Origin: Streptomyces sp. ML-6
GTDB taxonomy: Bacteria; Actinomycetota; Actinomycetes; Streptomycetales; Streptomycetaceae
Direction of reading: 5' to 3'
DNA: 64,000 nucleotides
Assembly (NCBI RefSeq): GCF_030116705.1
Contig: NZ_JAOTIK010000001.1
Coordinates: 2,747,001-2,811,000 of the forward strand
The position numbers and the translations under genes were made by a program. The notes below the pieces were generated by a model. It saw only the letters and a list, made by a program, of their open reading frames with translations, made no database searches and was not told the DNA's origin. Positions 1-7,445 of this stretch are shown here, one piece after another. How positions within the stretch are numbered: the stretch's first letter is position 1; each line of letters starts with the position of its first letter.

Positions 1-41
1 GAGCCCGAGGGCGGTCCCCCGCTGCCTGCTGAGGCGTTCGG

Positions 42-239
42 GTGATCACTAGGGGCGATGTTGGGTTGAGGGTGCAGGACCGTGCCGGACGGGTCGGCAT
101 CCTGCGCGACGTGGACCCCGAATGGGAGGACCCGGCGAAGCTCCCCAGCGAGCGCCGGAAGACCCCCATGGCGTTCGTACGGCCCGAGGGCGGGTGCCCT
201 GAGTGGCTGGTCCCTCCCGGCACCGTGGCGCGCGTTTGA
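42..239 (+). CDS. Small hypothetical protein of accessory region
   Basis: A 65-residue protein starting with GTG, ending in PEWLVPPGTVARV. It has no membrane segment, signal peptide or cysteine motif. The pattern 'VQDRAGRVGIL ... FVRPEGG..EW' resembles short proteins I recall from Streptomyces integrative elements, where a compact beta-rich protein of 60-80 residues lies near replication and regulatory genes. That resemblance is from memory only. No strong ribosome site precedes the GTG, and a later GTG at about position 71 could be the true start. The function is unknown. The following 190 bases to the next gene contain nothing I recognise apart from the next gene's ribosome site. Confidence 0.5.
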   Translation: MITRGDVGLRVQDRAGRVGILRDVDPEWEDPAKLPSERRKTPMAFVRPEGGCPEWLVPPGTVARV

Positions 240-431
240 GACTCCCGCCCCCGGTGAGGCCCTGTCCTCAGTGGTCCTGTCCGGCCGGGGGCGGGCATGG
301 TTCCCCGCCCCTTCGGCGCTGCCGCTGATGTCGTGCGGACGGGGCGTGAACCGCCCGGTTTCTCACAGTTCAGGGGACAGTCGGTAACCGGGCGGGGCCC
401 GCAACGACTACAGACAGAAAGGGGGGTGCCC

Positions 432-1553
432 ATGGAAACCATCGAGCGCGCGAGACTTGACGCGTTCTTCGGCAAGGTCACCGCGATATTCGCCCCGAGC
501 GAGCGTCCGTCCTCGCTGCTGATCACCCATCTCTTGCCCGAACGTCCCTCGTTCGTCGACGCCGTGGGCAGGGTGACGCAGCTCCGCGCGGTGCTGCCCA
601 AGCCCAAGTCCATCCACGCGAGCGCCCGCCGCGAGATCGAAAAGGCGCACCCGTGCGACGAGCTGTCCCGGGAGCTGTTCAGCGACCCCGACACGGCCGT
701 GAGCTACCTGGAGAAAAGAGCAGCCGGCGAACAGCTCGTCCTACTTGATGTGGGCGGCTACTTCGCCCCCTCGCTGGACGCGATCTGTGAGCGGTTCTCG
801 GGAACCGTCCTCGGCGTGGTCGAGGACACCGAGAACGGGCACCGCCGCTACACCGAGCGGGACAAGCTTCCGTGCCCCATGATCAGCGTGGCTCGCTCGC
901 CACTCAAGGAACCGGAAGACTTCCTGGTCGGACAGTCCGTCGTGTTCTCCACGGAAGCGTTGCTGCGGCAGCGGAACGACATCCTGCACGGGCGTCCCGC
1001 CTTGGTGATCGGCTTCGGCAGGCTGGGAAGCTCGATTGCCCGCCTGCTGCACGTCAAGGGCGTTCGTGTCATCGTCCACGACGTGGACCCCGTGCGGCGA
1101 GCACAGGCTATGTCGCAGGGGTTCGAGGTGGCCCGAGACCGCGACCGGGCCATTTCGGCGGCGGGTCTCGTGCTGTGCGCGACCGGTCGACTGTCACTGC
1201 GTGGCGAGGACTTCCCTCAGCTCAAGAACGGCGCCTATGTCGCCACCGTGACCAGTTCGGAAGACGAGTTGGAGTTGAGCGGGCTCCCCTCGGGTTACAC
1301 CCGTGACAACGCCGGCGAGCACGTGACCTGCTACAGCACGCGGGGACACTATTTCTATCTGCTGAACGGGGGCGAGGCGGTCAACTTCATCCACGGGGCG
1401 AGCGTTGGACCGTTCATCGCGCTCGTTCAGGGCGAACTCTTGGCAGGCGCCGCCAAACTCACCCGTGGGGACCTGGACAGCGCTGTGCACGAGGTGTCCA
1501 CCGCCGACCGGGAAGCCATCGCGGCTGCCTGGCTCCACTACTACAACAGGTGA
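432..1553 (+). CDS. Adenosylhomocysteinase-like NAD-binding protein
   Basis: A 373-residue cytosolic protein related to the NAD-binding part of S-adenosylhomocysteine hydrolase. Around residues 190-215 it has a Rossmann glycine motif (VIGFGRLGSSIA) followed by VIVHDVDPVRR. The acidic residue at the end of that second strand favours NAD over NADP. Upstream, LLDVGGYFAP and GVVEDTENGHRRY recall the substrate-side region of the family. True AdoHcy hydrolases are about 430-480 residues, so this is a shortened or divergent relative and hydrolase activity should not be assumed. ATG at 432 was chosen because AAAGGGGGG lies about 7 bases upstream; an in-frame GTG six bases earlier is too close to that site. 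The next gene starts 4 bases after the stop, so the two are probably co-transcribed and translationally coupled. Confidence 0.8.
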   Translation: METIERARLDAFFGKVTAIFAPSERPSSLLITHLLPERPSFVDAVGRVTQLRAVLPKPKSIHASARREIEKAHPCDELSRELFSDPDTAVSYLEKRAAGEQLVLLDVGGYFAPSLDAICERFSGTVLGVVEDTENGHRRYTERDKLPCPMISVARSPLKEPEDFLVGQSVVFSTEALLRQRNDILHGRPALVIGFGRLGSSIARLLHVKGVRVIVHDVDPVRRAQAMSQGFEVARDRDRAISAAGLVLCATGRLSLRGEDFPQLKNGAYVATVTSSEDELELSGLPSGYTRDNAGEHVTCYSTRGHYFYLLNGGEAVNFIHGASVGPFIALVQGELLAGAAKLTRGDLDSAVHEVSTADREAIAAAWLHYYNR

Positions 1554-1557
1554 TCGA

Positions 1558-2655
1558 ATGCCCATCACGGCAGACCACATCCGTACGACCGTGGCCGAGT
1601 ACACCGACGCGCACCCCGAGGACAAGCACATGCTTGCCCCGCTCGGTGAGCTGCTGGACCAGGGCTCCGACGTGACGAGCCGGAAGGAGTTCCGTGGGCA
1701 CGTGACCGCCGGGGCGGTGCTCGTCAACGACCAGGGGGAAGCGCTGTTCATCCATCACGTGGCGCTCGACAAGTGGCTGACCCCCGGCGGACACCTGGAA
1801 CCCGAGGACGTGAACCTGATGGGCGCGGCGCTGCGCGAGCTGATCGAGGAAACGGGAATCACGCTCAGCATCTCCCCCGTGCAGGCGACCCCCGTGCACA
1901 TCGACGTGCACCCCATCCCCGCCAACGACAGCAAGGGAGAGGGCGCCCACTGGCACGCGGACTTCCGTTACCTCTTCCGTGCGAGCGGCGACCAGGCCGT
2001 GAAGCTGCAACAGGAGGAGGTGAGCGGGTACACGTGGCGCAGCGTGGACACGATCGTTGACGATGTTCTGCGCTCGCGGGTCGCTGCCGCGCTCCGCCAG
2101 GTAGTTCGCAGTCGGCCCCGCCCGTCCGTGTCTCCCCCGTCGCGGACATGCGGGGCCGTGCGCTGTCTCCAGCCCTCGCCCTCGCTGCGGTCGCAAAGGA
2201 CTCCGGGCAATAGGCCCGTCAGCCGCCCGAACCGGGCATCGTGGTACAGCGTCCGGGCGTCGGCAATCTCCGCACGGACGACGGGCAGGGACAATGAGCT
2301 GACCTCGGCCGGCTCCACGGGTGGAGCGAAAAGGGGCTGGAAGAGTTCTCCCACCTCGACGTGGTCTTCCGCTTCCACCCGACCGACCCCGTCGACTTCC
2401 CCCTCGGCGCCCGGCACCTCAGGGCGAGGTCCACCAACTCCCAGTGGGTCACCGGCATGCTCGGCCGCTACTACGCCCCCGCCAGGGACCACAGCACCGT
2501 CGGCCCCGGGCGCCCCCATGCGTGTCCGAGGCCGTGCTCACGGTCCGCGGAGCCGTGGTCAAGCAAGGATGTCGGCGACACCGTCCGGGGTGATCTCATG
2601 CGCGATCACTGCTCCGGGTTCGGGCACGACGGGGAGCCTCTTGTCCTCGAAGTGA
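1558..2655 (+). CDS. NUDIX hydrolase with aberrant C-terminal extension
   Basis: The first 180 or so residues form a NUDIX domain. The NUDIX box is seen as GGHLEPEDVNLMGAALRELI followed directly by EETGI, fitting the GX5EX7REUXEEXGU consensus. The domain ends with SGYTWRSVDTIVDDVLRSRV, where most relatives stop. NUDIX enzymes hydrolyse nucleoside diphosphates linked to another moiety; the substrate cannot be read from sequence. The frame then stays open for about 185 more residues of Ser/Pro/Arg-rich sequence that looks non-coding, and overlaps the tail of the convergent gene by nearly 100 bases. The normal stop was probably lost in a rearrangement near 2085-2110. The ATG lies 4 bases after the AdoHcyase-like gene. 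The domain call is strong; the 3' boundary is doubtful. Confidence 0.65.
   Translation: MPITADHIRTTVAEYTDAHPEDKHMLAPLGELLDQGSDVTSRKEFRGHVTAGAVLVNDQGEALFIHHVALDKWLTPGGHLEPEDVNLMGAALRELIEETGITLSISPVQATPVHIDVHPIPANDSKGEGAHWHADFRYLFRASGDQAVKLQQEEVSGYTWRSVDTIVDDVLRSRVAAALRQVVRSRPRPSVSPPSRTCGAVRCLQPSPSLRSQRTPGNRPVSRPNRASWYSVRASAISARTTGRDNELTSAGSTGGAKRGWKSSPTSTWSSASTRPTPSTSPSAPGTSGRGPPTPSGSPACSAATTPPPGTTAPSAPGAPMRVRGRAHGPRSRGQARMSATPSGVISCAITAPGSGTTGSLLSSK
2298..2510 (+). pseudogene. Remnant of a TrmO/TsaA-like methyltransferase
   Basis: In the frame entered after a stop at 2295-2297, the sequence reads KGLEEFSHLDVVFRFH followed by DPVDFPLGARHLR. This resembles the start of the TsaA/TrmO fold, whose members have a 'GL-(D/E)-F-SH-(L/V)-V(V/L)' segment and then 'GARRPRGN'. 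TrmO proteins methylate tRNA t6A using S-adenosylmethionine. The expected NRPN region and the rest of the domain are missing, and there is no start codon with a ribosome site, so it cannot make the enzyme. It lies inside the out-of-character extension of the NUDIX frame, which supports a recombination scar. The family match is from memory and is moderate. Confidence 0.35.
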
Positions 2656-3191
2656 GCCTTGGCGTAACCGATCGCCTCGTCCTGCCGGGTGGCGCTGCCG
2701 AAGTACAGCAGGAGCGGGTGGAGTTGGTACTTGCCCCGCCTGGTCTTCCACAGGAAGTTCCGGGCCATCAGGTGCCCTATGGCCGCGTTGACCGTGGGCC
2801 TCTTGACGCCGAGCATCCGGGCCAGCTGATCCTGGGTGACCGCGATCTCGCCATGGCGGTTGATGTGGACATACTGGCCGTGCTCGTCCTTCTCGGCCAG
2901 CAGCCCGACGATCGTCCAGAACAGGTCTTTGGAGAGGCTGGGCAGGTTGTACCTGGGGAATCGGGTGATGAAGCCCAACGAGACCACGACATGCATGGGC
3001 TCGGTCTGGTTCTCGAACACGTCTTCCATGGGATCAGTCGCCAACATTCTGTACGGACCCCTCTTCCTGATGGTGACGTCCACGCTCTCACCGGGACGGA
3101 TGATCCTCTTGGCCTCTTCTGCGACCTTCTCAAGGCTCTGGGGCACCCGTACCCGACGTCGGTGTGCTGCGTCCCGGCGTGCGCTGACCAT
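2559..3191 (-). CDS. Winged-helix RepL/MarR-like DNA-binding protein
   Basis: A 210-residue protein. A helix-turn-helix is clear at about residues 115-150 (AVTQDQLARMLGVKRPTVNA, then AAIGHLMARNFL), followed by a wing and KYQLHPLLLYFGSA. The latter resembles the end of the RepL-type plasmid replication/maintenance domain, where a similar 'Y.lnP.l.fkG' segment follows the helix-turn-helix. The first 80 residues form a separate mixed region (RIIRPGESVDVTIRKRGPYR). It is either a regulator or a replication/maintenance protein of the former mobile element. The ATG at 3191 lies 18 bases from a perfect palindrome and close to a second of identical design, so autoregulation is likely. It ends convergently against the NUDIX frame with an overlap of nearly 100 bases. 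Annotation pipelines may label it MarR or generic HTH. Confidence 0.7.
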   Translation of the reverse strand: MVSARRDAAHRRRVRVPQSLEKVAEEAKRIIRPGESVDVTIRKRGPYRMLATDPMEDVFENQTEPMHVVVSLGFITRFPRYNLPSLSKDLFWTIVGLLAEKDEHGQYVHINRHGEIAVTQDQLARMLGVKRPTVNAAIGHLMARNFLWKTRRGKYQLHPLLLYFGSATRQDEAIGYAKAHFEDKRLPVVPEPGAVIAHEITPDGVADILA

Positions 3192-3208
3192 GCACTCACC
3201 CTACAGAT

Positions 3209-3231
3209 AGTGTCATAGTTTTTCTGACACT
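3209..3231. promoter_or_regulatory. Palindromic operator-like site 1
   Basis: AGTGTCA, nine bases, then TGACACT: a perfect 7-base inverted repeat with an A/T-rich spacer. It sits 18 bases upstream of the winged-helix gene start, where a repressor would block transcription. It shares the core TGTCA-N9-TGACA with site 2, centred 32 bases away. Assignment to the winged-helix protein is inference. Confidence 0.55.
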
Positions 3232-3239
3232 TACCCGAG

Positions 3240-3264
3240 CCATGTCAGCGTGACGATGACATGG
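3240..3264. promoter_or_regulatory. Palindromic operator-like site 2
   Basis: CCATGTCA, nine bases, then TGACATGG: a perfect 8-base inverted repeat with the same nine-base spacer as site 1. The centres of the two sites (3220 and 3252) are about three helical turns apart, so two dimers would sit on the same DNA face. A single half-site, TGACAC, appears again at 3370-3375. Confidence 0.55.
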
Positions 3265-3471
3265 CCCCCTTGACGGATCAGCCTCCGGAAGCAGTCGCGC
3301 GCCGCCCTCCACAAGAGAGAAGTGTTATGCAATTCCTGACGTTACTCAAAAGTAGCGTTCGGGTTTCCCTGACACATCGACCACGAAATCGCAGGTCGGG
3401 GAAGGCCCCTCTTCTATAGAGGGGCGGCAACCCGGCGACACGTCAACGGTCGGAGCCCGGGGCCGAGGTCC
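3265..3471. other. Non-coding stretch with hairpin at 3405-3425
   Basis: No convincing gene between the operator pair and the acetyltransferase frame. It contains a perfect hairpin, GCCCCTCT-TCTAT-AGAGGGGC, at 3405-3425. No T-run follows on the plus strand, so it is a possible but unproven terminator or protein-binding site. Confidence 0.4.
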
Positions 3472-4149
3472 ATGATCGGCGCCGTGGCCCTCGGTGGATG
3501 CTCTCCCGGTACTCGGCTTCACAACGGCACCGCTCTTCACTCGCCCCCTCTTCGGCAGCAACCACAGAAAGGCAACCCCGCGGCCCCTGCGGCCGACAAC
3601 GGTGGTGCGGAGGTTACCTCAGCCGCCCACGGACATCCCCCTGATGAGCGGGGAGCGTCGTACCCGGACCCGGCCCGCAGGCCCCCTCGGGGCCGAGGAC
3701 ACGGAAGCCGGGTTCGACTGCGTGACGGACCTGCGGCGGTGGGGCACCAATTGCGCGGTGAGAACATCCGGTTCACGGTCTACGACCTGGCGGACGGCAC
3801 TCCGGTACCGGCCGGAGTGACCACACTGCTCCCGGACCACGGTGTGCGGACCGCCGAATTCGTCATCATGCTCGCCCCCGAGGCACGCGGGCGGGGGCTG
3901 GGCCACGGAGCCACCCGGCTCACTCTCGACTACGCCTTTCATGTGACGAACCTGCGCATGGTGTGGCTCAAGGTCCTCGCCCCCAACGCTGCGGGGATCA
4001 ACGCCTACGCGAAGGCGGGGTTCCGGAGGGCCGGGACACTGCGCCAGGCCGGGTACTGGCTCGGCCGGGTCTGCGACGAGATCGTCATGGACGCGGTCGC
4101 GTCGGAGTTCGGCGGCCCGTCCGTCGTGAAGAGCCTGTTCACGCCGTGA
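3472..4149 (+). pseudogene. GNAT acetyltransferase, N-terminus unrecognisable
   Basis: From about position 3763 the frame encodes the core and C-terminal half of a RimJ/RimL-type GNAT N-acetyltransferase. ENIRFTVYDLADG is the early strand. EFVIMLAPEARGRGLGHGAT carries the acetyl-CoA-binding R-G-x-G-x-G/A loop. AINAYxKAGFRR-type sequence (GINAYAKAGFRRAG) is the family's C-terminal signature. The roughly 95 residues upstream in the same frame are Pro/Arg/Gly-rich and lack the normal N-terminal strand and helix, so the gene is probably 5'-truncated by an insertion or deletion. No frame restoring the missing half was found. It lies between the accessory block and the tmRNA terminator, at the likely island boundary. 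If a short form is expressed it should be inactive. Type pseudogene is my judgement; a novel N-terminus is the alternative. Confidence 0.55.
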
Positions 4150-4177
4150 GCCGCGACGGACGACCGCCCGTCGGGAA

Positions 4178-4219
4178 CGAAAAAGCCTCTGCCCCGCGAA
4201 GGATCTCGCGGGGCAGAGG
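4178..4219 (-). terminator. Rho-independent terminator of ssrA
   Basis: A perfect 14-base stem (CCTCTGCCCCGCGA at 4186-4199 and its complement at 4206-4219) with a six-base loop. Read on the minus strand it is followed by TTTTT, just after the tmRNA 3' end. Confidence 0.85.
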
Positions 4220-4234
4220 TTCACATGGGAATTG

Positions 4235-4602
4235 TGGAGATGGCGGGAATCGAACCCGCGTCCAACGGTGCGGAATCAGGGCTTCTCCGTGTGCAGTTCG
4301 CTGCGATTTTCTCGGCCCCGGAGATCACGCGAACAAGTCTCCGACGGGCTCAGTCACTGTTTGATTTCCTTCCAGGCCCCGTGACCGGGTCCAGAAGTTT
4401 AGATCCCTTGATGATGCCAGGATCCGGGTCGGGATCACCCCCGGGCTGACACTTCGCAAGTCGCTACTTAGGCAGCGAGGGCGAAGGAATCGCGCTTGGT
4501 GTTGGCGATTATTGGTTGCGACATATGGTTTACGAGATCATTGCCGCTTCCTCGACACGCTTCCCCTGCTTCGACAGCCGCTGTCGAAACCGATCATCCC
4601 CA
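4235..4602 (-). ncRNA. ssrA: Transfer-messenger RNA (tmRNA)
   Basis: tmRNA rescues stalled ribosomes together with SmpB and tags the unfinished peptide for proteolysis. On the minus strand the 5' end reads GGGGATGATCGGTTTCGAC and pairs with CATCTCC at the 3' end. The TpsiC arm appears as GGGTTCGATTCCC. The internal reading frame resumes at GCC and encodes ANTKRDSFALAA followed by TAA, a typical actinobacterial tag ending in the protease-recognised ALAA. The terminal CCA is not encoded after the discriminator A, so it must be added post-transcriptionally. The length, about 368 bases, is normal. smpB lies 3' of this gene in window coordinates but upstream on the same strand, so the two partners are neighbours. 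The tmRNA 3' end is a common phage and island attachment site, matching the accessory DNA at 1-4170. Confidence 0.95.
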
Positions 4603-4742
4603 TGTTGTGTTTTCAATGCGTGCACCCTCTGCGAGGTGCGATGCCATCGTACGTGACCAACGCACGACGATGCCAGCCTATTCCCGCCGGGGCCCGGCGG
4701 GAGCCGGGCAGGAGGCCGGTGGGGCCGGTCCTCCCCGGGGGC

Positions 4743-5231
4743 TCAGGCGCTGCGCTGGCGCCGGCGGGCCGCCGAGATCGCGCGGTTGGTCTCGCGCAGG
4801 TCCTGCTTCTCGCGCAGGGTCTGCCGCTTGTCGTACTCCTTCTTGCCCTTGGCGAGCGCGATCTCGACCTTGACCCGGCTGCCCTTGAAGTACAGCGCGA
4901 GCGGCACGATCGTGTGGCCCGTCTCGCCCGCCTTCGACTCCAGCTTGTCGATCTCCGCCCGGTGCATCAGCAGCTTGCGCTTGCGCTTGGCGGAGTGGTT
5001 GGTCCAGGTCCCCTGCACGTACTCGGGGACGTGGACGTTGTGCAGCCACGCCTCTCCGCCGTCGATCTGGACGAAGCCGTCCACCAGGGAGGCCCGGCCC
5101 AGCCGCAGCGACTTGACCTCGGTGCCCATGAGTACGAGGCCGCACTCGTAGGTGTCGAGGATGTGGTAGTCGTGCCGCGCCTTCTTGTTCTGCGCGATGA
5201 GCTTGCGCCCCGTGTCCTTTTCCTTAGCCAT
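4743..5231 (-). CDS. smpB: SsrA-binding protein SmpB
   Basis: A 162-residue cytosolic RNA-binding protein that delivers tmRNA to stalled ribosomes. Family hallmarks are [33 protein letters not shown], and the central [20 protein letters not shown]. The basic C-terminal tail ([20 protein letters not shown]) reaches the decoding centre and mRNA channel. Length and start ([10 protein letters not shown]) are typical. It is transcribed toward ssrA on the same strand. Upstream, the S41 protease gene ends 18 bases away, so smpB may be last in a ftsE-ftsX-protease-smpB transcription unit. Confidence 0.96.
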   Translation of the reverse strand: MAKEKDTGRKLIAQNKKARHDYHILDTYECGLVLMGTEVKSLRLGRASLVDGFVQIDGGEAWLHNVHVPEYVQGTWTNHSAKRKRKLLMHRAEIDKLESKAGETGHTIVPLALYFKGSRVKVEIALAKGKKEYDKRQTLREKQDLRETNRAISAARRRQRSA

Positions 5232-5249
5232 AGTGCGGCCATTTTCGCA

Positions 5250-6437
5250 CTACGACCCACCCCCGAGGCCACTCAATACCGTCTCGGCCCGCCGCTCGGC
5301 CCGGGAGTCGACCGTGAGGTCGGGGGTGATGCCGCGTTCCTCGACGCTGCGCCCCGCCGGGGTGCGGTAGTGGCCGACGGTCAGCTCGGCGACCGAACCG
5401 TCCGGGAGCTTGCTGGGCATCTGGACCGAGCCCTTGCCGAAGGTGCGCGAGCCGACCGTGACGGCGCGGCCCCGGTCCTGGAGGGCGCCGGTCAGCAGCT
5501 CGGCGGCGCTCATCGTGCCGCCGTCGACCAGGACGACGAGGGGCCGGTCCGTGTCGCCGCCCGGCTGCGCGTAGAGGGCGCGCTGCTCGCCGCGCACGTC
5601 GTACGTGGCGACCAGGCCGCCGTCCAGGAAGGCCGAGGCGGCGGTGACGGCCTCGGTGACCAGTCCGCCGGAGTTGCCCCGCAGGTCGAGGAGGACGCCG
5701 GCGCCCGTCGGGGCGTCCTGGACCGCGTCGCGGACCTTGGTGCCCGAGCCCCTGGTGAACGAGTCGACCTCGATCATCACGGCCGAGGAGGGGCCCGGGC
5801 GCTCCGGGCCGATCCGTCGCACGGTGACGGGCTCGGTGCTGAGCCTGGCCCGGCGCAGCGTCTCGGTCCGCAGGGCGGTGCCGCGTTCGATCCCCAGGAC
5901 GACGGTGCTGCCCTCGGCGGCGTCCTCGCGGTCCCCGCGCAGCAGGGCGACGACCTCGGCGACGGGGCGCCGGTCGACGCTGCGGCCGTCGATCGTGCGC
6001 AGCAGGTCGCCGGACCGGATGCCGGCCAGGTCGGCGGGGCCGCCGGACTGCACCCGGGCCACCTCGACCCGGCCGTCGGCGGAGCGTCGCGCAGAAAGCC
6101 CGACGCCGGTGTACGCGCCGTCCAGGGCCTGCTCGAACTCCTCGTACTGCCGCTCGTCGTAGACCGCGCCCCAGCGGTCGCCGCTGCGGCTGACGACCTC
6201 CTCGGCCGCCTCCTTGCCGGACTTGCCCTCCGCCTCGGCGCGGGCCGCGGCGGCGGCCACCTCGTCGCCGTCGACCACGGAGGCGACGGAACGGGTGGCT
6301 ATCTCCGAGGACTTGGGGCCGCCGCGCGGCAGCGAGCCGGTGACCACCCCGGTGGCCAGCACGCTCACGAAGACCAATGTCAGGGCCGCCCCGCGGCGCA
6401 CACCGCGGGGCCCGGAACACTGCTCGGGGTCGGACAT
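5250..6437 (-). CDS. S41 family C-terminal processing peptidase (CtpA-like)
   Basis: A membrane-anchored serine protease of about 395 residues. After a short cytosolic N-terminus, a hydrophobic segment (ALTLVFVSVLATGVVTGSL) gives a signal anchor. A PDZ domain follows (VQSGGPADLAGIRSGDLLRT), then the S41 core. The catalytic Ser lies in GGTMSAAELLTG (Ser310) and the Lys in RTFGKGSVQ (Lys335), the Ser/Lys dyad of tail-specific proteases. It likely trims envelope proteins outside the membrane. ATG at 6437 (MSDPEQCSG) was preferred; in-frame ATGs at 6485 and 6503 would lengthen the cytosolic end, and the latter overlaps the ftsX region. The ribosome site is weak for all three. Its place between ftsX and smpB is conserved in streptomycetes as I recall. 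Confidence 0.9.
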   Translation of the reverse strand: MSDPEQCSGPRGVRRGAALTLVFVSVLATGVVTGSLPRGGPKSSEIATRSVASVVDGDEVAAAAARAEAEGKSGKEAAEEVVSRSGDRWGAVYDERQYEEFEQALDGAYTGVGLSARRSADGRVEVARVQSGGPADLAGIRSGDLLRTIDGRSVDRRPVAEVVALLRGDREDAAEGSTVVLGIERGTALRTETLRRARLSTEPVTVRRIGPERPGPSSAVMIEVDSFTRGSGTKVRDAVQDAPTGAGVLLDLRGNSGGLVTEAVTAASAFLDGGLVATYDVRGEQRALYAQPGGDTDRPLVVLVDGGTMSAAELLTGALQDRGRAVTVGSRTFGKGSVQMPSKLPDGSVAELTVGHYRTPAGRSVEERGITPDLTVDSRAERRAETVLSGLGGGS

Positions 6438-6504
6438 GCCGCCGAGTCTAGACAACACCCCCTGGCCGCACGGCCCGTCGGCCATGCGTTCCAGGGGGCG
6501 CATG

Positions 6505-7422
6505 TCACACCTTGAGGTACTTGCGGAGCGCGAAGAGCGCGGCAACGGCGGGCATCAGCAGGCCGATCGCCAGGACCAGGGGCAGCTTGGTGAACACCGC
6601 GTCCCAGCCGATGAAGTCGATCAGGTTCAGCTTGCTCTGGAGTTCCAGGCCGCCGTCGATCAGGAAGTACCGGCCGGCCAGCAGCATCACGCAGGCCAGC
6701 ACGCCGCCGATGAGACCGGCGAACGCGGCCTCCATGATGAACGGCATCTGGATGTAGAAGCCGGAGGCCCCGACGAGCCGCATGATCCCGGTCTCGCGCC
6801 GCCGGCTGAACGCGGACACCCGGACGGTGTTCACGATCAGCATCAACGCGATGACCAGCATCAGCGCCATCACGAAGAGCGCGGCCATGTTCATGCCGTT
6901 CATCAGCTCGAAGAGGTTGTCCAGGAGGCCTCTCTGGTCCTGGACTGACTGCACCCCGTCACGGCCGGCGAAGGCGGTGGCGACGACCTTGTACTTCTTC
7001 GGGTCGTGGAGCTTGACCCGGAACGACTCCTGCATCTGGTCCGGCGTGATGTTGCTCGCCATGGGCGAGTCGCCGAACTGGTCCTGGTAGTGCTTGTACG
7101 CCTCGTCGGCCGACTCGTAGGTGACCGTGTCGACGACGTCCATCTTGTCGAGATCGGTCTCGATGTCCTTCTTCTGCTGGGCGGTGACGGCCCCGGACGC
7201 GCACTTGGGCGTCGAGGTCACATCGCTCTTGCTGCAGAGGAAGATCGAGACGTTGACCTTGTCGTACCAGTAGTCCTTCATCGTGCTGACCTGCTCGCGC
7301 ATGAGCAGCGCGCCGCCGAACAGGGCGAGCGAGAGGGCGACGGAGACGACGACGGCGAAGGTCATCGTGAGGTTGCGACGGAGGCCGACGCCGATCTCCG
7401 ACAGGACGAACTGGGCGCGCAT
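6505..7422 (-). CDS. ftsX: Cell division protein FtsX
   Basis: The membrane partner of FtsE; the FtsEX complex uses ATP to switch on peptidoglycan hydrolases rather than moving a substrate. Its 305 residues have four membrane segments: one near residue 25 (FAVVVSVALSLALFGGALLM), then three in the second half (including MNMAALFVMALMLVIALMLI and the final LPLVLAIGLLMPAVAALFAL). The large extracytoplasmic loop between the first two (about residues 45-190) is the hydrolase-activating domain and contains two Cys (FLCSKSDVTSTPKCASG) that could form a disulfide. The ending FALRKYLKV is typical. It starts 23 bases after ftsE on the same strand. Confidence 0.95.
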   Translation of the reverse strand: MRAQFVLSEIGVGLRRNLTMTFAVVVSVALSLALFGGALLMREQVSTMKDYWYDKVNVSIFLCSKSDVTSTPKCASGAVTAQQKKDIETDLDKMDVVDTVTYESADEAYKHYQDQFGDSPMASNITPDQMQESFRVKLHDPKKYKVVATAFAGRDGVQSVQDQRGLLDNLFELMNGMNMAALFVMALMLVIALMLIVNTVRVSAFSRRRETGIMRLVGASGFYIQMPFIMEAAFAGLIGGVLACVMLLAGRYFLIDGGLELQSKLNLIDFIGWDAVFTKLPLVLAIGLLMPAVAALFALRKYLKV

Positions 7423-7445
7423 GGCGTCCTTTCAGTGCTCGATGC

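Noticed and set aside
3346..3561. Minus-strand 71-residue frame near the operator region
   Set aside because: It has no ribosome site or conserved pattern and crosses the hairpin at 3405-3425.
4235..4310. A tRNA gene suggested by the GGGTTCGATTCCC arm
   Set aside because: The arm belongs to the tRNA-like domain of tmRNA; the internal tag ORF and paired ends show this.
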